This document shows positions 1 through 13,640 of a stretch of 64,000 nt of DNA, piece after piece. Position 1 is the first letter of the stretch; each line of letters begins with the position of its first letter. Both the position numbers and the translations under genes were made by a program. This DNA comes from Pseudisothecium myosuroides (lineage: Eukaryota; Streptophyta; Bryopsida; Hypnales; Lembophyllaceae): the NCBI GenBank assembly GCA_951799445.1, contig OX637294.1, positions 27,367,452-27,431,451 on the forward strand, in the 5' to 3' direction. Under the pieces are notes generated by a model. The model was not told the origin of the DNA. It saw only the letters and a list, made by a program, of their open reading frames with translations, and searched no databases.

Positions 1-3000
1 CAAAAACCAGCATCTTTGTGACAATCGTACAAATCACAGAAACAGACTCCCATCCACTCTCGTTCAAAACTGATATTTGTCCAGCATTACTCATACCTTA
101 AATTCACGTTTCAGGCGATCAACAATGATTTCCAAGTGCAACTCTCCCATTCCCTCGATGACGGTTTGGTTGGTCTCCTCGTCTCTTGAGAAATGGAATG
201 ATGGATCCTCCTGCGCCAGTTTAATAAGTCCCATGGACATCTTGTCTACATCTGCCTTGGTCTTGGGCTCAATTGCAACCTTAATCACAGGATCAGGGAA
301 GTCCATGCGCTCAAGAACGACTGGCTTCTCAGGATCGCAGAGAGTTTCTCCGGTGATGGTATCTTTCAGTCCTGCAGATAACGAGGAGCACAGAAATTGA
401 GTACATGCTTAGATTCTCATAGCATACATTAGAACAACTCGTGACATTAGTGAACTATTTTCCCAATCCGTGACAATCAATCTCTGAGGCAAACCAAACT
501 ACGTAGCCATTCATACTATAACATAAATTTAAAAAAACTGTTGTGCTACATGTGTAAAAATTGCGTGGCCCCCGTCCTAAACCTTTCGAAACTTAAGAAA
601 ACGAAAAAATAGAAAGATGATTCAAAGTTGGAGGCGCCAGGATATTATCGGAATAGCCGCTCATAAAGATAAGCAACGACAAGAAACAATTCAACAGAGT
701 GCAACAAAATGAAATACCAGCAAGGGCGATGATATCTCCTGTGCGCGCAGTCTTCACATCTTCTCGACTGTTGGCATGCATTTCCAGAAGGCGACCAATT
801 CTTTCCTTCCTGTTCTTGTTTGAGTTCATGACATAGGTACCGGCTGACAGAGTTCCAGAGTACACACGCACGAAGGTCAATGAACCCACGAAAGAATCAT
901 TCATGATCTTAAAAGCCAGACCAGAGAAGGGTTCGCTATCACTTGGCTTCCGGTCCACTGGAATGTCAGGATTCTCAAAGTCACAACCCTTCATTGGTGG
1001 CAAATCAAGTGGAGAAGGAAGGTATGCGATGACCGCGTCAAGCAAGGGTTGAACACCCTTGTTCTTAAAGGCGGATCCACAAAGAACTGGGACAAAATCG
1101 AGACCAATAGTGCCCTTCCTGATCAGTCTGTTGATCGTTGCTTCATCAGGCTCCACACCTTCCAAATATGCTTCCATGGCTTCGTCATCTTGATCCACAA
1201 TAGTCTCAATCATAAGAGCCCTGTAATGATAAGAATCGCTACATTAGTCACGAACACACAAGGACCGCTACGAGACTCGCCAACTCGAAGAATAAGAAGC
1301 ACTGTAAAGTTGTGCATAACCTAGGTACGTAACCTAGCCATAAAACAGATAACAAAGTGAGTGGTTCCCAAATCAAACCTATATTCATTAGCAACTTCAA
1401 CTAGGTCCTCAGGGATCTCCTGATCCTCAAAAGAAGCTCCCAGTTGCTCTCCGTTCCAAACAACAGCTTTCATCCTCACGAGGTCCACAAGTCCTGCAAA
1501 GCGTTCCTCGGATCCAATTGGAATCTGCGTATACCCAGTCGTAGTGTAAGTATCAGACAATTCTCAATTCATAAGCCCATGTCAGTGAAGCACATTCTAA
1601 AAACATCAATGCAGTGTGCGTTCGGGGGAGCTTGAGAGTCTGTATGATCCTTAGTTTCTCCGAAATACGGACCTGAAGGACAAGGGGATTCGCTCCCAGA
1701 TTGCTGACAATCATGTCCCGCGTTCGAAAGAAATTCGCACCCAAGCGATCCATCTTGTTCACGAAGCAGATACGTGGGACACCATATTTGTCCGCCTGAC
1801 GCCAAACGGTTTCAGACTGTGGCTCCACTCCCGCCACACTGTCGAACAGGCAAATCGCCCCATCAAGTACTCGCAGAGCTCGCTCCACTTCCAACGTGAA
1901 GTCCACGTGGCCAGGGGTGTCAATGATATTAATACGGTGGTCTTTCCACTTGGCAGTGGTGGCAGCCGAAGTAATTGTAATACCTCGCTCTTGCTCCTGA
2001 AAATTGAACAGATGCACTAAATGTTCTGAATTTTCACGATACTGAATGACGTTATCCCTGCCTATGATATAATAAAACGAAGCGACGAAAATATGTTCAG
2101 ATATTCGCTGCAGATGCACAGCATATAAGTCGTACCTGTTCCATCCAGTCCATTGTAGCTGTCCCTTCGTGAACTTCACCAATCTTGTAGTTCCTTCCGG
2201 TGTAGAAGAGAATACGCTCGGTAGTGGTCGTTTTTCCCGCATCGATATGAGCCATGATACCAATGTTACGGTAATCCTCAAGAGGAAACTCCCTCTTCTC
2301 TGCAGAAAGATTGGAGACAACGCTCAGAAAGCAACATTGCACCAGACGAGGTCTCTCACCCACCCGATTGATTCAGTGCCAGGAATGGCAGCATGCCTGG
2401 CCTAAACTTAGGTCGCGTTTGCAACAGTTTCTTATGCAAATAATCCTAACATGAATTTCGAAACGACCCCGAGACCTAGAACCCAGAACCCAGAACCCAG
2501 AATCACAGAAGTTGTCTCATGCAGGCACGCACTAAACATCTTGAGTTGTCGACCGGGGCATAAAGAAGCCCACACCACAGTACAAATATTGAAAATTGCA
2601 GATGAACACGGATTACCCTAATCTCTCGTTGGTTTAGTGTTGAAATTGCTGGGGTTTAGCCGGTCATGCGGGCCCATAGCACCAGAGATTTGTACCATTG
2701 GCCACGAATTGCAGAAGCACTATCATACGTCTTTGAGCCAACAATAATTTTCTAAAAGAGCATACCTTCAGCAGCCATGCACACAACCGCCTTGCGCCCA
2801 CCCGACGTGACAGAAGAGCTGCCAAAAGCTGACCGGAGGAGGGCATTCCTCTGAGCTGCTGCAGAATCCCCCAAGGAGAACCCTAGAGGAATGCACTTCG
2901 CGGCATTCGTGAGGCCGGAGAATGAAGCCATACCAGTGGTACCCCTCTTTGACGTGCCCTCCACATCGCGGCAGAAGCAGGGCTGGACCCCAACTGAGGT

Positions 3001-3036
3001 CCCGAGGTGGCTGGCCTGCACCATGGACGCCGACAT
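1..3036 (-). CDS. cpEFG: Plastid translation elongation factor G, 5' part (six exons, runs off window)
   Basis: GTPase that drives ribosomal translocation in the chloroplast (Arabidopsis SCO1 type). Exons on the minus strand by my splice reading: 3036-2766, 2299-2136, 1996-1673, 1524-1379, 1220-718 and 371-97, all with GT-AG introns and matching phases. They give 561 codons; domains IV-V lie beyond base 1. The start at 3036 opens a Ser/Ala-rich stretch of about 88 residues with few acidic residues, typical of a transit peptide, ending near VVCMAAE before the conserved [13 protein letters not shown]-binding motifs are intact: AHIDAGKTT (G1), [11 protein letters not shown] (G2), DTPGHVDF (G3), NKMD (G4) and a GSA motif (G5). 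Domain II follows in exons 5-6. A possible 5'-UTR intron acceptor (tttctgcag) lies just upstream of the start, near 3076. Plastid rather than mitochondrial identity rests on the N-terminus and the WMEQEQERG wording. Confidence 0.95.
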
Positions 3037-4576
3037 TTCTCCCTTTCCCTCTCCCTCTCCTTCGGGCTCGTCTACCTGCAGAAATAACAAGATGCAAATT
3101 CGACATAAATTCCTAAAGCGCAATCGTCCTCGGCGCCTCCACCCAGCAGAAACCAAACGCATTGCATCAACAAGTGACACAAGTCAGAGCCACACTGAGA
3201 CTAAGCTCTAAACTATTGGGCGGAACATGTACACCCGAGAAATTGTGGATAACATCAATGCGAATGAAAAATCTCCCAAGCCAGGAATGGTGCCTACCCA
3301 TCTCCAGCGCAGGGAAGAAAAAGAAACCCAAGAGAGTTGCCAAAACGGTGACTGCCATTGTCGACAAGTGCGTCATACAGAAGCACGCACGCACGCACGC
3401 AAATTCCCAGAGGCAAAACTCAAAACCAAACCAGACTAGACTAGACCATCTTCCCCAGGGAAACCAATTTGAAAAAGAAGACCACGAACCTTCAAGACCA
3501 CGATGTCAAGTGAGGCACTACAAGCGCCACTGCACCAGCCGGGGCGTGAATTGCAGTCGCTGGCTGGGCGATGAGAAGGGAAGCGAAACCTTGAAGCGGC
3601 ATGGGGGAATGGGAAGCAGCTGTACTGGACTACCAATTGATGATCATATTGGAATCGGGTTAACTTCGACTACAGAAGTAGAAGCCTGAGGATGAGATTT
3701 GGTGTTGCAGAAGGTGGCCACGCCACGAGGTGCCTTGGCGACCTCTCGCGCTCCCCTGAGCGCTCCCTGCAGCCTCCCTGCTTCCGTCCAGACAGGATAA
3801 GGTCCCGCCTGCATTGACCGTCCCCGGGTGTCCACGACCGTGTCACCCAAATGGCCCAAACGGAAGGTCCAAACTGTCATCTCAACCAGTGTTTTTTTTT
3901 CATTTTAAGGGAATCTGAATGTGGGCTCCATGTGAAAAGTAAGTGGCTGAGGTTAGGTGCCCTCAAATTTTTTTTTGGTGCAAAATTTGGCTCCAAGTCA
4001 AGAATTAGTGTGAGTTGTATGGCTTCAAAATAAAAATCGAAAAAACATCTTTGGCAATTTCAGCTCTTGAACTGGAGTAAAGTAGGTAGAGCCGAATCTA
4101 TTTCCCCACAAGTAGGCGCAACAATCTCTCTTTTTGTTTTGTTTTCTTTGAAATATATGAATTCCATTGCAAAATGAGAAAAAAAAAACCATCCAAGCCA
4201 TGGGGGTTGGACAAAGAAGAAGACAAGAAAAGCAAAGAAGAATTAAGAGAATAAGTAGGGGAGGCCCCAAATAATTGTATTCCGAATTCTAGAAACATTA
4301 TGGTGGCTACAGTTTGTGCCCATATCTCCAACTTTGGTATGTTTTAGGCGATTGTGGATGAAAAGTTGTTGAATAAACATCTACACAGGTGGCGACAGGG
4401 TGACAAACTCTAGTAGTCATTGTCGAAGTAGTGGCTGTGAGGGTGTAATCCAAGATCTACATCTAGCTTTTTAAATTTTTTTGCCTCTAATTTTTTCTAA
4501 GGGCTTGGTGCAACAAATAATTTTTTGGTGCTATTAGTCTTTTTATCACCTAAAAAAAACACTGGATCTCAACTTA
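3037..4576. other. EF-G upstream region, no further gene seen
   Basis: Probable promoter and 5' leader of EF-G in the first ~700 bases, relatively GC-rich, with a short (ACGC)n run near 3384-3400. Beyond about 3900 the sequence becomes AT-rich and I see no coding or repeat structure I can name. A 175-codon plus-strand reading frame here shows no recognisable protein character and is treated as chance. Confidence 0.4.
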
Positions 4577-5306
4577 TTAACCCTCTAACGCCGATCTGTG
4601 TCCGATAGATGATTTGAAAGCTTTTGGATCATGACGGAAAACAACATTCGTTCATCCGATCCCAAAACTAGTTTAGGGAATTTAAAGCAATATGCTACCT
4701 AGTTTAGGGAATTTAGTGCAGTATGCTACCTTCAAGACAAACAGACATCAACTTTGGCTACCTTGAGAGTGAGTGGCATTAAAAAAAATAGAAAAAGAAA
4801 AGATTTTGCAAATTGTAAAGGATGATTGGGAGTACTACAACCCAAAATTGACTAAATAGATGCTAATTCCAATGTAAAGGAAGTAACAAATTGGCTATCA
4901 AATTCTATTGGTTGTAGCAATCGTAGCTAAAATCTAATTTTTTTGAGAATTTTCTCCAATGTACATTTAGCTACTGAAATTTTAAATAGCAATGGAGCAA
5001 ATTTTAGCCAGTTCTCTGAACGCTGCTAGGAAATTCACAAAATTTCATATTCCTTTGATTGATTGATTTTGTTTCTTATGGGTAATAAGATTTCGGAAAA
5101 ATGGGAGCTTGGTTCTCTCATTTCTAGATTTAGAATTCCAAGCATTGATTGCAATTGCATTGTTGTTGTTTTTCTATAAAAAAGAAAGTCCATTTAGTTT
5201 GGCTTTCTCCACCAAACCTCTTTTCAAGTGATTCTTGGAATTCTATAGTCATAGAATTGTGAGTCAACTACTTTCCACAACTAACAACCCGCCATTCTAG
5301 GGTTAA
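4577..5306. repeat. Possible TTAA-flanked element
   Basis: TTAA at 4577-4580 is followed by CCCTCTAACGCCG, and TTAA at 5303-5306 is preceded by sequence whose reverse complement is CCCTAGAATGGCGGG. The ends match only partly, so this may be coincidence. A short direct duplication (tagtttagggaattt) occurs inside at about 4670-4730. Confidence 0.25.
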
Positions 5307-7046
5307 CCCTTACTAGTAGCTTCACAATGACTTGGGCTTTATGACCCCAATATAGGCGGAATAGGCAAAATGTGATTTAATGAAGCTTTTGCTAGGAAGC
5401 ACAAGCTCTTCCTTCCACCGTTACTTGAGTTGAGTACAATCAAGTGACATGACAATCAAGTCAAAGGGCTTGAAGTCCAAGCAAGGTCCACTAAATATTA
5501 ATTGCTTGTTTTGCAATATCCTAGGCAATTGCAACAAGGTGGTGAAATTCAACTAGGAGACATTGTAGAAACTTTTGAGTCTCTTCTATGGTTTTAATTT
5601 TTGGGTTGTTTTGCATTCTTATATTTTTTGGCGAGTCTCCAAGCAATGGACGTTTTATGTGTAGCACATGAGGAGATTGTTTGCTGTCAATTGCGGATAT
5701 GCGGAGGAGGGAAGTTAGTTTAGAAGATATAAAGTGCAGAAGAGGCTTGTGGAAGACTTTTAGACTTTGGAGACTTGGCTTTGGGCCTTGATTGTGTCTT
5801 TTACAACTCATTTGAGCCCCCGAATCCCACACATCCCATGTTTATGTTTAGAGACTCATCATTTTTAAGTTGAGTCTCCAATGTGATGGAGTGAGAGGCG
5901 TTTGCTTTGTGGCTTCATCATAATATGAAGACATTCTTAAAGAACAATGTAAACTTCATTTGATAGTTTTATGATTTTTTTCTAGCTTTCACAGGAGTTT
6001 TTTCCATTCTTATTACTTAGAAAAGATCATTCTATGCACATGGGTGTAAGTATAGGAGAATTTGACATCAAAATAGGCTCAAAAACTCATTTTTGATTGT
6101 TTGGGAGGGAGTTTTCGTGTACTGGACATTATAAATGATGGTTGTAGGCCATTTTGGACATGGAAATAGGGGTCGATTTTTATTAGTAAGATTAATAAGA
6201 TGAGGGCATTAGTTGATTCAAATTAAGGGCCAAATCATGTGGATGAATGAAAAGAACCAATAGGACGATGAGAATTCCCATGACTTATTTGACAATTGTA
6301 GGATGTTTATGTCAAAAGGATCTTGAGACCACCGTGGTGGATCCTAGAATGGATGTTATACTTGTAGCGTTGATGTGAATGGGGGTATGCAAGGGATGAT
6401 CAATCTGAGAACTATGGGTGTCGACAACAAGGTACACAATCCAAAGCACTTGCACAACAACATGGAGACTTGGAAGGTGGTGTGTGAAATTTTGAAGGAG
6501 TTTGGTGTTAGGGTTTATTGCCAAGCAGAGAGTACTTGGTGGTCAAGCATTGTGTTGCGCAAGGATATACATGCATAGTATCTAGGATCGAGATTCAGAT
6601 TAGATATAATACTGCTACTTTCATTTTAGTAGATACAAGCGTGTTGTTGAGATAAAATACTCACAGGTATTGGGATTAAAGGGGTTGGATATCGAGACAA
6701 AGGCCGTGTAACAACCTGATGACATGTAATGACGTGCTGGCTTTATTGTCTAGCTAAGCATGAACTAGCCTTATATATAACTTAGCTAAGCACAAACTAG
6801 CTTTATTGGTTAGCCAACTACAACCGGCCTCCTAGCTCATTCCAAATACAAACTAGCTTTACTAGCTTAGTTGTGAGTTTTGATTGTTGAAGTAGATGTA
6901 GAAATCAAGTGGCGATCCAACTTAATGGTGGAGATAAATGGTTAATTTGACCTCATAATTATGATTTGACTAAGGGTGTTATAAAAGTTATTTTGGATCC
7001 AAAATCTATAGTTGACTAAATAGATATTAGGGCCTTAAGTAGATGC
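5307..7046. other. AT-rich intergenic DNA
   Basis: No gene recognised. Around 6750-6880 a degenerate motif (gctaagcacaaactagctt) recurs three to four times, suggesting a decayed tandem repeat. Short reading frames here look random. Confidence 0.4.
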
Positions 7047-7050
7047 TTAA

Positions 7051-7966
7051 CCCCTAAAGGCCCATTGTCCCTTCGGGGGACAAATGCGATTTTGGTCATG
7101 TACCTTTTTGCAACCATGTTAGTAATATTTTTTGAAAAATTTAATGGAGGTGGAGAATGGAAAGATCTACGTGGGGACATAATTTTTTTCACAATTGGTG
7201 CCCGGGAACAATAGTTATGACCAAATAAGCTCAAAACAGGGGATGGCGGGCAGCCCGGGCAACAAAATTTGATTTTTTTTTTATAAATATTTTTTTCTTG
7301 TAGATTATATTTTTGTCTATCTGGAAAGCTTTGATTCATTTCATTTGGATTTGTTTTGAGAAAGTTATGGACATTCTTGTTTTTCAGGCAGTTAGAGCAT
7401 CTTCTTGAAAAAAATAACTTGTAGGATTCATTTCTAAATGCTATTTTTGCAATTTTTCAAAATAAAAAAATTCTCATGGTTTCGTTTACTTGCTAGAACA
7501 ATCCCACCATTGGGATTAGTGTATTTTAATTCCATCTAAAATATATGAATATTTTAGATTTTCCTTCTATCTCTTACCTACTGCTACTTAACAATTTTTT
7601 TAGGAATGATAATTAAGTTTTTTTGAATATTTTTTTTCTCTAGACTCTCAACTCAATTCTCCACGATAAAAATTTAAAGCTCAAAAGTTTGTAGTGCAAA
7701 AATTTTAAGTTAAAAATGTTTAAAGTCAAAAAATCCAGTCCCTCAATGTGCTGAAATACTTGTTTTTTCCACTTTAAACACAGATATCTTGCAATCTGAG
7801 TGGTCAAAAATTCTGAAATTTTTTCCACACATTTTCATACTAGTTAGGTGTAAGATCCTATGGTTAGATGCACAAAAAAAACATTTTTCAAATCTTTTTA
7901 CTCCTTGCTATAAAAATGGCAGTTTTCAGTGTTTTTTGGCAGAAAAAGGCCTTGGGCCTTTAGGGG
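7051..7966. mobile_element. TTAA-type MITE, 0.92 kb subfamily (copy A)
   Basis: Flanked by TTAA on both sides (7047-7050, 7967-7970). The termini are inverted repeats beginning CCCCTAAAGGCCCA. The interior is AT-rich with no transposase. It is homologous in the same orientation to 10614-11542 (shared block around 7305-7400 versus 10880-10980) and, more distantly and inverted, to 17344-18277. TTAA duplication plus CCC-initial ends is the signature of piggyBac-like DNA transposons, so I infer a non-autonomous piggyBac-like MITE. Confidence 0.8.
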
Positions 7967-7970
7967 TTAA

Positions 7971-8604
7971 TAGAGTTTGTGAAGCCCTTGTCTTTCTGTT
8001 AGTTTGATTTTTAGTAATAACTAGAAATAATTAGAATAGTAGAAATCAACAGTGAGAGCTTAGAAAATATTATAAAATTAAAAATAGAAGGAAAAACAAG
8101 AATAGAAAAAAATAGAAGAGAAAGAAAAATGAGAAAGTTGGGAAGCAATAGTGAGAATCACAATTATTTTGTAAGCCTCTTATTAAGTAGTATACAAACA
8201 ACTAGAAAAATCACAAGATGGAGCAAGATAGATATTATGACTCAATCACGATCATGATACATGAAGATGGTGAATCATGGCCTATCAATGGCATTGGAGG
8301 TACGTGCTTAACTTTGTCCTTTGAATCTTTAATTGTTTGTAGAATTAGAAATTAGAATTAGTAGTTAAACAATGAAGTCAAACCTTTAGAAGTCCATTAA
8401 ACTATACTTTGAATTTAGAATTGAGTAGTTGATTTTTAGAGGTTTCCAAAACTTTAAAAATAGATAAAAATTGAAGAAGATACAAATGAATGAAGTTTCG
8501 TAGTCAAAAGAATTGGTTTTGGATGAAAAATAGTAAAAATCATCCAAAAAAGTCAAAAACAAATATTGGAATTCACAAAGGTCAAAACCTAAAAGAAAAG
8601 TTAA
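7971..8604. other. AT-rich spacer
   Basis: Low-complexity A-rich sequence between two TTAA elements; nothing recognised. Confidence 0.4.
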
Positions 8605-9158
8605 CCCCTAAAGGACCAAGGGGTTGTCTAGATTTCCAAAATTGTGAAGATCCATTATAAAATGCAACTTAGAACAATATTTTAATGATGACTCTCAAAC
8701 AATAGTTGTAAAATATGATTTCTAGATCACATCCATACGGTTAGATAAAAAATTACACAAACCAATATTTTGCAATAAAATTTGAAACCAAAAATTGAAA
8801 ATTCCTTCTAAAATCAATTTTAGATTGAATATATATGATTTTTACAAGAATTTTTTTTCTTTAAGTTCAAAATGCTAAGTTGTAATCATAGTGATTTTTA
8901 AAGATTTTTATTTTATTTTTTGATTCAAGTCATTTTTAAACTAAAAAAGTTACTTTTTGAGCCTAGACCTACTGATATCCTTTGAATTATAGAATATTTG
9001 CAAAGCAAAATCTTCATAATCTATACCGTACAAATATTAAAGAACTATTACAAGAATCTTGAAAATAAATTGATGGATGAAAAAATGCAATTTGGTGAAT
9101 TTGAGATGTATTTTTGTTCATTCATTGCTCAAAATCTGCACTTATGGTCCTTAAGGGA
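8605..9158. mobile_element. TTAA-type MITE, 0.56 kb subfamily (copy B)
   Basis: TTAA at 8601-8604 and 9159-9162. Left end CCCCTAAAGGACCA; the right end read inward is CCCTTAAGGACCAT. Its reverse complement aligns along its length with 20706-21277 (for example the shared GCAGATTTTGA and TTTTGCTTTGCAAATATTCT blocks), so the two are inverted members of one family. No coding capacity. Confidence 0.8.
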
Positions 9159-9364
9159 TTAATTTGAAACTATAAGTCAGTAAAAACCAATGGATGAAGT
9201 TTAGAGTGCCAATTAGTACTTAGCCAAACTTCATTTGTCTGTAACTTTTGATAAAGAAAGTCCAATCTTTAAGTGTCTTAATGTTTTAAAATTTAATTTT
9301 ATGATTTACAAATTAAAAATATTAAAAATCTAAAAATAATAATTTAATATTAAAAATATAGGTT

Positions 9365-9875
9365 CTTTGTTAGAAAATGATTTTGTTATCTGGGTGGATT
9401 GAATGTTGTGAATTCAATATTTTTTTAAAATTTAACTTTGGATTGCCTTTCTGGATAGGTACAAAGATTTGCCATTTAATTTGTTGAATTCAACATTGGA
9501 GTGGCATCGGGTATTACATCAACCACATTTTTTTAATTGTTTTTTAAATTCTCTAGGATTACTTTAGCGGGTATGTAAAAGAAATTGCCCTTTAAATTGG
9601 TGAATCGAACATTGACTTTTATTAGAATTTACAATGCTATGCAAGTATTGAACGCTATACAAGCCCATAGAATTCATGAATGTAAATTGAAATTCTTACA
9701 TCTAGGTCCAAAGGTAATCCAAAATTAATCTTTTGAAATTCTAATGTGGTTTATATGAACCTTACGCACCCCCCAATGCTCTATTTATCCATTTAAATAG
9801 CCCCCCCCTTGTATGTAGGCACCAAAATAATCCAAAGTTTTACAATAAAATAAAACGTGGTTGATGTCAAACAGT
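9365..9875 (-). repeat. Left (inverted) arm of foldback-like tandem-repeat element
   Basis: This stretch is the reverse complement, at about 90% identity by eye, of 17335-16950 joined to 12405-12290. It consists of about three units of the same ~130-170 bp repeat that runs forward from about 10100 to 12405 and 16945 to 17339. Unit landmarks in forward sense are a 'cacca-att-aaatggcaaa' core, 'ctactaaagtaa' and 'atgtggttg'. Arms made of tandem units recall Foldback-type elements. Confidence 0.7.
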
Positions 9876-9881
9876 TCTATA

Positions 9882-10083
9882 CACTATAAGAGAAATGTTT
9901 TTTTTAAGTATAGTCCTAGTAGTATAGTCTTATAAGTAATGACCTTTTAGGAGGTTTTTAATAAAATTTTAGTAAAAATTCGTATATTTCTATTAAAATT
10001 TTATTAAAAATCTCCTAAAAGATCATTACTTATAAGACTATACTACTAAGACTATACTTAAAAAAAACATTTCTCTTATAGTG
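9882..10083. mobile_element. CACTA-type hairpin MITE (copy 1)
   Basis: Starts CACTATAAGAGAAATG and ends with its inverse. The two ~95 bp arms are nearly perfect reverse complements with only a few mismatches. It shares terminal and internal blocks (AAGTATAGTCCTAG, AAGTAATGACCTTTT) with 28595-28805. No clear 3 bp duplication is seen here. Confidence 0.8.
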
Positions 10084-12405
10084 TTTTCACCTTCCAATTT
10101 GTTTGTATTAAAACTTCAAAGGAGTAAATTAAATTAAATGTTTTTGGATTAAATCCTATGCACATAAATGTTCCATTCAACCATGTTAATGGCAAACCCT
10201 TCTACAAAGATACAAAAGTAACCCACAGAAATAAAAATAATATTAAAAAAATGTGGTTGCACAACTTCACAAACTAAACTTCATGGAAAATTTAAATAAT
10301 CACAATGGTTAAAAATTTGGTTGGAGTGAACCCTATGCAACTTTAATATTCCATTGAACCAATTAAATGGCAAATCTTTCTATGTTCACACAAAAGTAAC
10401 CTTAGAAAATTTAGTAACAAAGAAAGTAGGACGTGGTTGTAACAACCTACGAGAGCAACTCAAAAAGAAAAAGGAAAAGAAAAACATAATATGATTGATG
10501 AGAATATCTACAAACCTAAATGTTCAATTCATCAATTGAAGTATCAAATCCTTCATGTACCTACTAAAGTAACCCAATGGATTTTTTTCCTAAATAAACA
10601 AAATGCAGTTTAACCCCTAAAGGACCGGCATGCGTTTTTTGGCTGTATAGAAATTTTGGGCAGGTACGTGTGACTAGAGATTTCCATATTTTAAGCTGAA
10701 TTTTTAATAGAAGGTGGGCGTGAGGAATATCTTTCATATGCACTAAATTTCAGCACATTTGGAAATAGGAGTCAAAAGTTATGGCCAAATATGTTATTTT
10801 TTTTCATAATTGGGCAGTCTGGGCAGCAAAAAAAATTTGGCAAAAATTTGATTTTTTTTTTTAATATTTCTTTTCTTGTAGACTATATTTTTATCTATCT
10901 GGAAAGCTTTGATTCATTTCATTTGGATTTGTTTTGAGAAAGTTATGGACATTCTTGTTTTTCGGGCAGTTAGAGCATCTTCTTGAAAAAAATAACTTGT
11001 AGGATTCATTTTTGAATGCCTTTTTTGCAATTTTTCAAAAAAAATAAATTCTCGTGGTTTAGTTTACTTGCTAGAACAATCTCTCCATTGGGATTAGTGT
11101 ATTTTAATTCCATCTAAAATATTTTAATATTTTAGATTTTCCTTCTCTCTCGTACCTACTTCTACTTAATAAATTTTTTAGGAATGATAATTAAGTTTTT
11201 TTGAATATTTTTTTTCCCTAGACTCTCAACTCAATTCTCCACTATAAAGATTTAAAGCTCAAAAGTTTGTAGTAAAAAATTTTAAGTTAAAAATGTTTAA
11301 AGTAAAAAAATCTAGTCCCGCAATGTGCTGAAATACTTGTTTTTTCTACTTTAAACGCAGATATCTTGCAATTTGAGCGGTCAAAAATTCTAAATTTTTT
11401 TCCACATCCTCATACTAGTTAGGTGTAAGATCCTATGGTTAGATGTGCAAAAAAAACATTTTTAAAATTTTTTTTTACTCGCTATAGAAATGGCAGTTTT
11501 GAATGTTTTTTGGTAGAAAAAATGGCCTTGGGCCTTTAGGAGTTAACCAAAGTAACCGAAAAACAACCCAAAGAAAAAAACAAAAAATCATAATATAGTT
11601 CATGAGAATCCTTGCAACCTCAATTTTCAAGTCACCAATCAAAATTGGAAATTCTTCTACATATTTATTAAAGTAATCCAAAGGATTTTTTTTTAAGCAA
11701 AATGTGGTTGTACCAACCCACAAAAAAAACCCGAAGGACAATACAAAAAAAATATAATATGGCTCATGGAAATCCCTATAATTCTAACATTCTAGTCACC
11801 AATATAAATGGTAAACCTTTCTACGTACTTACTATAATAATCCAAAAGAATTAAAAAATAAGAAGAAGAATCTGGTTATATCAATCCACATAAACAGCTT
11901 GAAGGAAATAAAAACAAAATACAAAGAAATGTGTTTGATATAATTGAGTCCTTGCAACCCCAATTTCCAATTCCCCAATCAAAATGCCAAACCCTTCTAC
12001 ATACCAACTAAAGTAACCCTCCAAAATTTTAAAAAAATAAACTAAACATGGTTGTTGTAAATTTTATTAAATTCAATGTTCAAATTACCAATTTAAAGGG
12101 CAAAATTTTCTATGTATCTACTAAAGTAATGAAAAGGATATCTTTTAATAAAAAATAAAAAATGAAAGAATTTTTTCATTGTGTTGTTTTTAAACAACTG
12201 CATTTAAAAAAGAAAAAGTCCTTCAGATTACTTTTGTGCCTACATTCAAGGACTTGCTCTATATATTGGTATGTTCAACATTAGGATTTCATAGAGCTGA
12301 CATCAACCATGTTTCATTTTATTGTAAAACTTTGGATTATTTTGGTGCCTACATACAAGGGGGGGGCTATTTAAATGGATAAATAGAGCATTGGAGGTGT
12401 GTAAG
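10084..12405 (+). repeat. Forward tandem array of the foldback-like element
   Basis: At least seven degenerate units of roughly 130-170 bp can be followed (near 10160, 10340, 10520, 11620, 11790, 11950 and 12070). Each has a 'ttca-tcaccaat' box, then 'ggcaaacccttctac', 'actaaagtaaccca' and 'tgtggttgta-caacc'. The array is interrupted by a TTAA MITE (10614-11542). It ends at a 4.5 kb insertion and resumes after it. Confidence 0.65.
10614..11542. mobile_element. TTAA-type MITE, 0.92 kb subfamily (copy C)
   Basis: TTAA at 10610-10613 and 11543-11546. Ends CCCCTAAAGGACC and, inward from the right, CTCCTAAAGGCCC. Long near-identical blocks are shared with copy A (7051-7966) in the same orientation. 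Inserted inside the forward repeat array. Confidence 0.8.
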
Positions 12406-12719
12406 TGTGGGCGCTAGATTACCCACCCTTGGCAATAAAGCGAACACCAACCAGGTTCTATGCCTTTATCCACATTTTTAATATATGGGGGTGATGTGAG
12501 CGCGGTCCACTGTGCCTTCCAAACAATGGATCTTTTTTGCTAACGTTTCCTAAGTGTCGTGGATGGCAGCGAATAATTAGTAATGCATGTAGCAACTCAC
12601 AAGTTAACTGCGATGTTCAGAGTGATGGTGAAATCCTAACTCCCTAACTATCTATCCTATGTCGAGGGTCGACTGAGTAGTTGGCGTCATTTATAACATC
12701 CCTAACTACGTAAAAGGGG

Positions 12720-13640
12720 GAACCTTTATGTTCCTTCCATGAACCTTTAAGACTATCTTGGGTTTCTAAGACTCCACCTAGAAGTTCTACTTTTAAAAGC
12801 TATCCCTAAAATTCCAACTTCGGAATGTAACTCTAGATTTTACTTCTTTAACTTGATCTTTAAATATTAACTACCGACTTGTGCTCGATGTTTTGACTTT
12901 TGACTCTAGGTTTCTATTCCTAAATTAACTCTAAGATTTACCCTTGAATTTTAACTCTAGGTTTTAACTTTTAACTCTAAGGTTTTTACTTCTAAATCAA
13001 CTTCAACTCCTAACTTCCAAGCTTTAACCTTCTAGGGTAATTCTAAGTTTCCACTTTGACTCTAGATTTTTCTACTTTCAACTAACTCTAAAATTTAACT
13101 TCTACCTCTAACTCTTAACTTCTACTTTTAGCTTTTCACTCTAACTTTTTACTCCCCAATTGATTTTAAAGTTTAACCTTTAAATTTAATCTTGACTTTT
13201 GACTTTTGACTTTTGACTTTCTACTTCCAACTTTAATCCTATCGTTTTAATCCTAGATGAACTCTAAATGTTACTCCAAGTTTTGACTTCTACTTTTTAC
13301 TCTATCCCTAACTCAAAAATCTACTTCCTAAGTTGATTTTCAATTTTACTGTTGACCTCTACTTTCTACTTTAATTTTTGACTCCCTAATCAACTCTAAA
13401 CTCTTACATGAACCTACCCTAAGATTTGACTTGAGAGTTTAAACCCCTAGGTTAAAGTTCTAAATTAATTCTATTTTTTAACTTCCCAAAGTTAACTCTA
13501 GATTTTGACCTTAGAAGTTTAACTTTAAAAAGTAAAAGTGTAAATGGATTCTAATTCTAACTGCTAATTAATCCCTAATTTTAATCCTAAATTCTCCTTC
13601 TAATTTAAACCTAATTTTCGTCCATGGTTCTTTTTGGATG
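12720..13640. repeat. Degenerate pyrimidine-rich repeat tract
   Basis: Inside the 4.5 kb element, a ~900 bp tract is built from short variants of 'aacttctactttaactctaggttt', with a period of roughly 10-15 bases. It has strong C+T strand bias and no coding character. Confidence 0.6.

Noticed and set aside
3162..3689. 175-codon plus-strand reading frame upstream of EF-G
   Set aside because: No recognisable domain and lies in the divergent leader region; composition fits chance.
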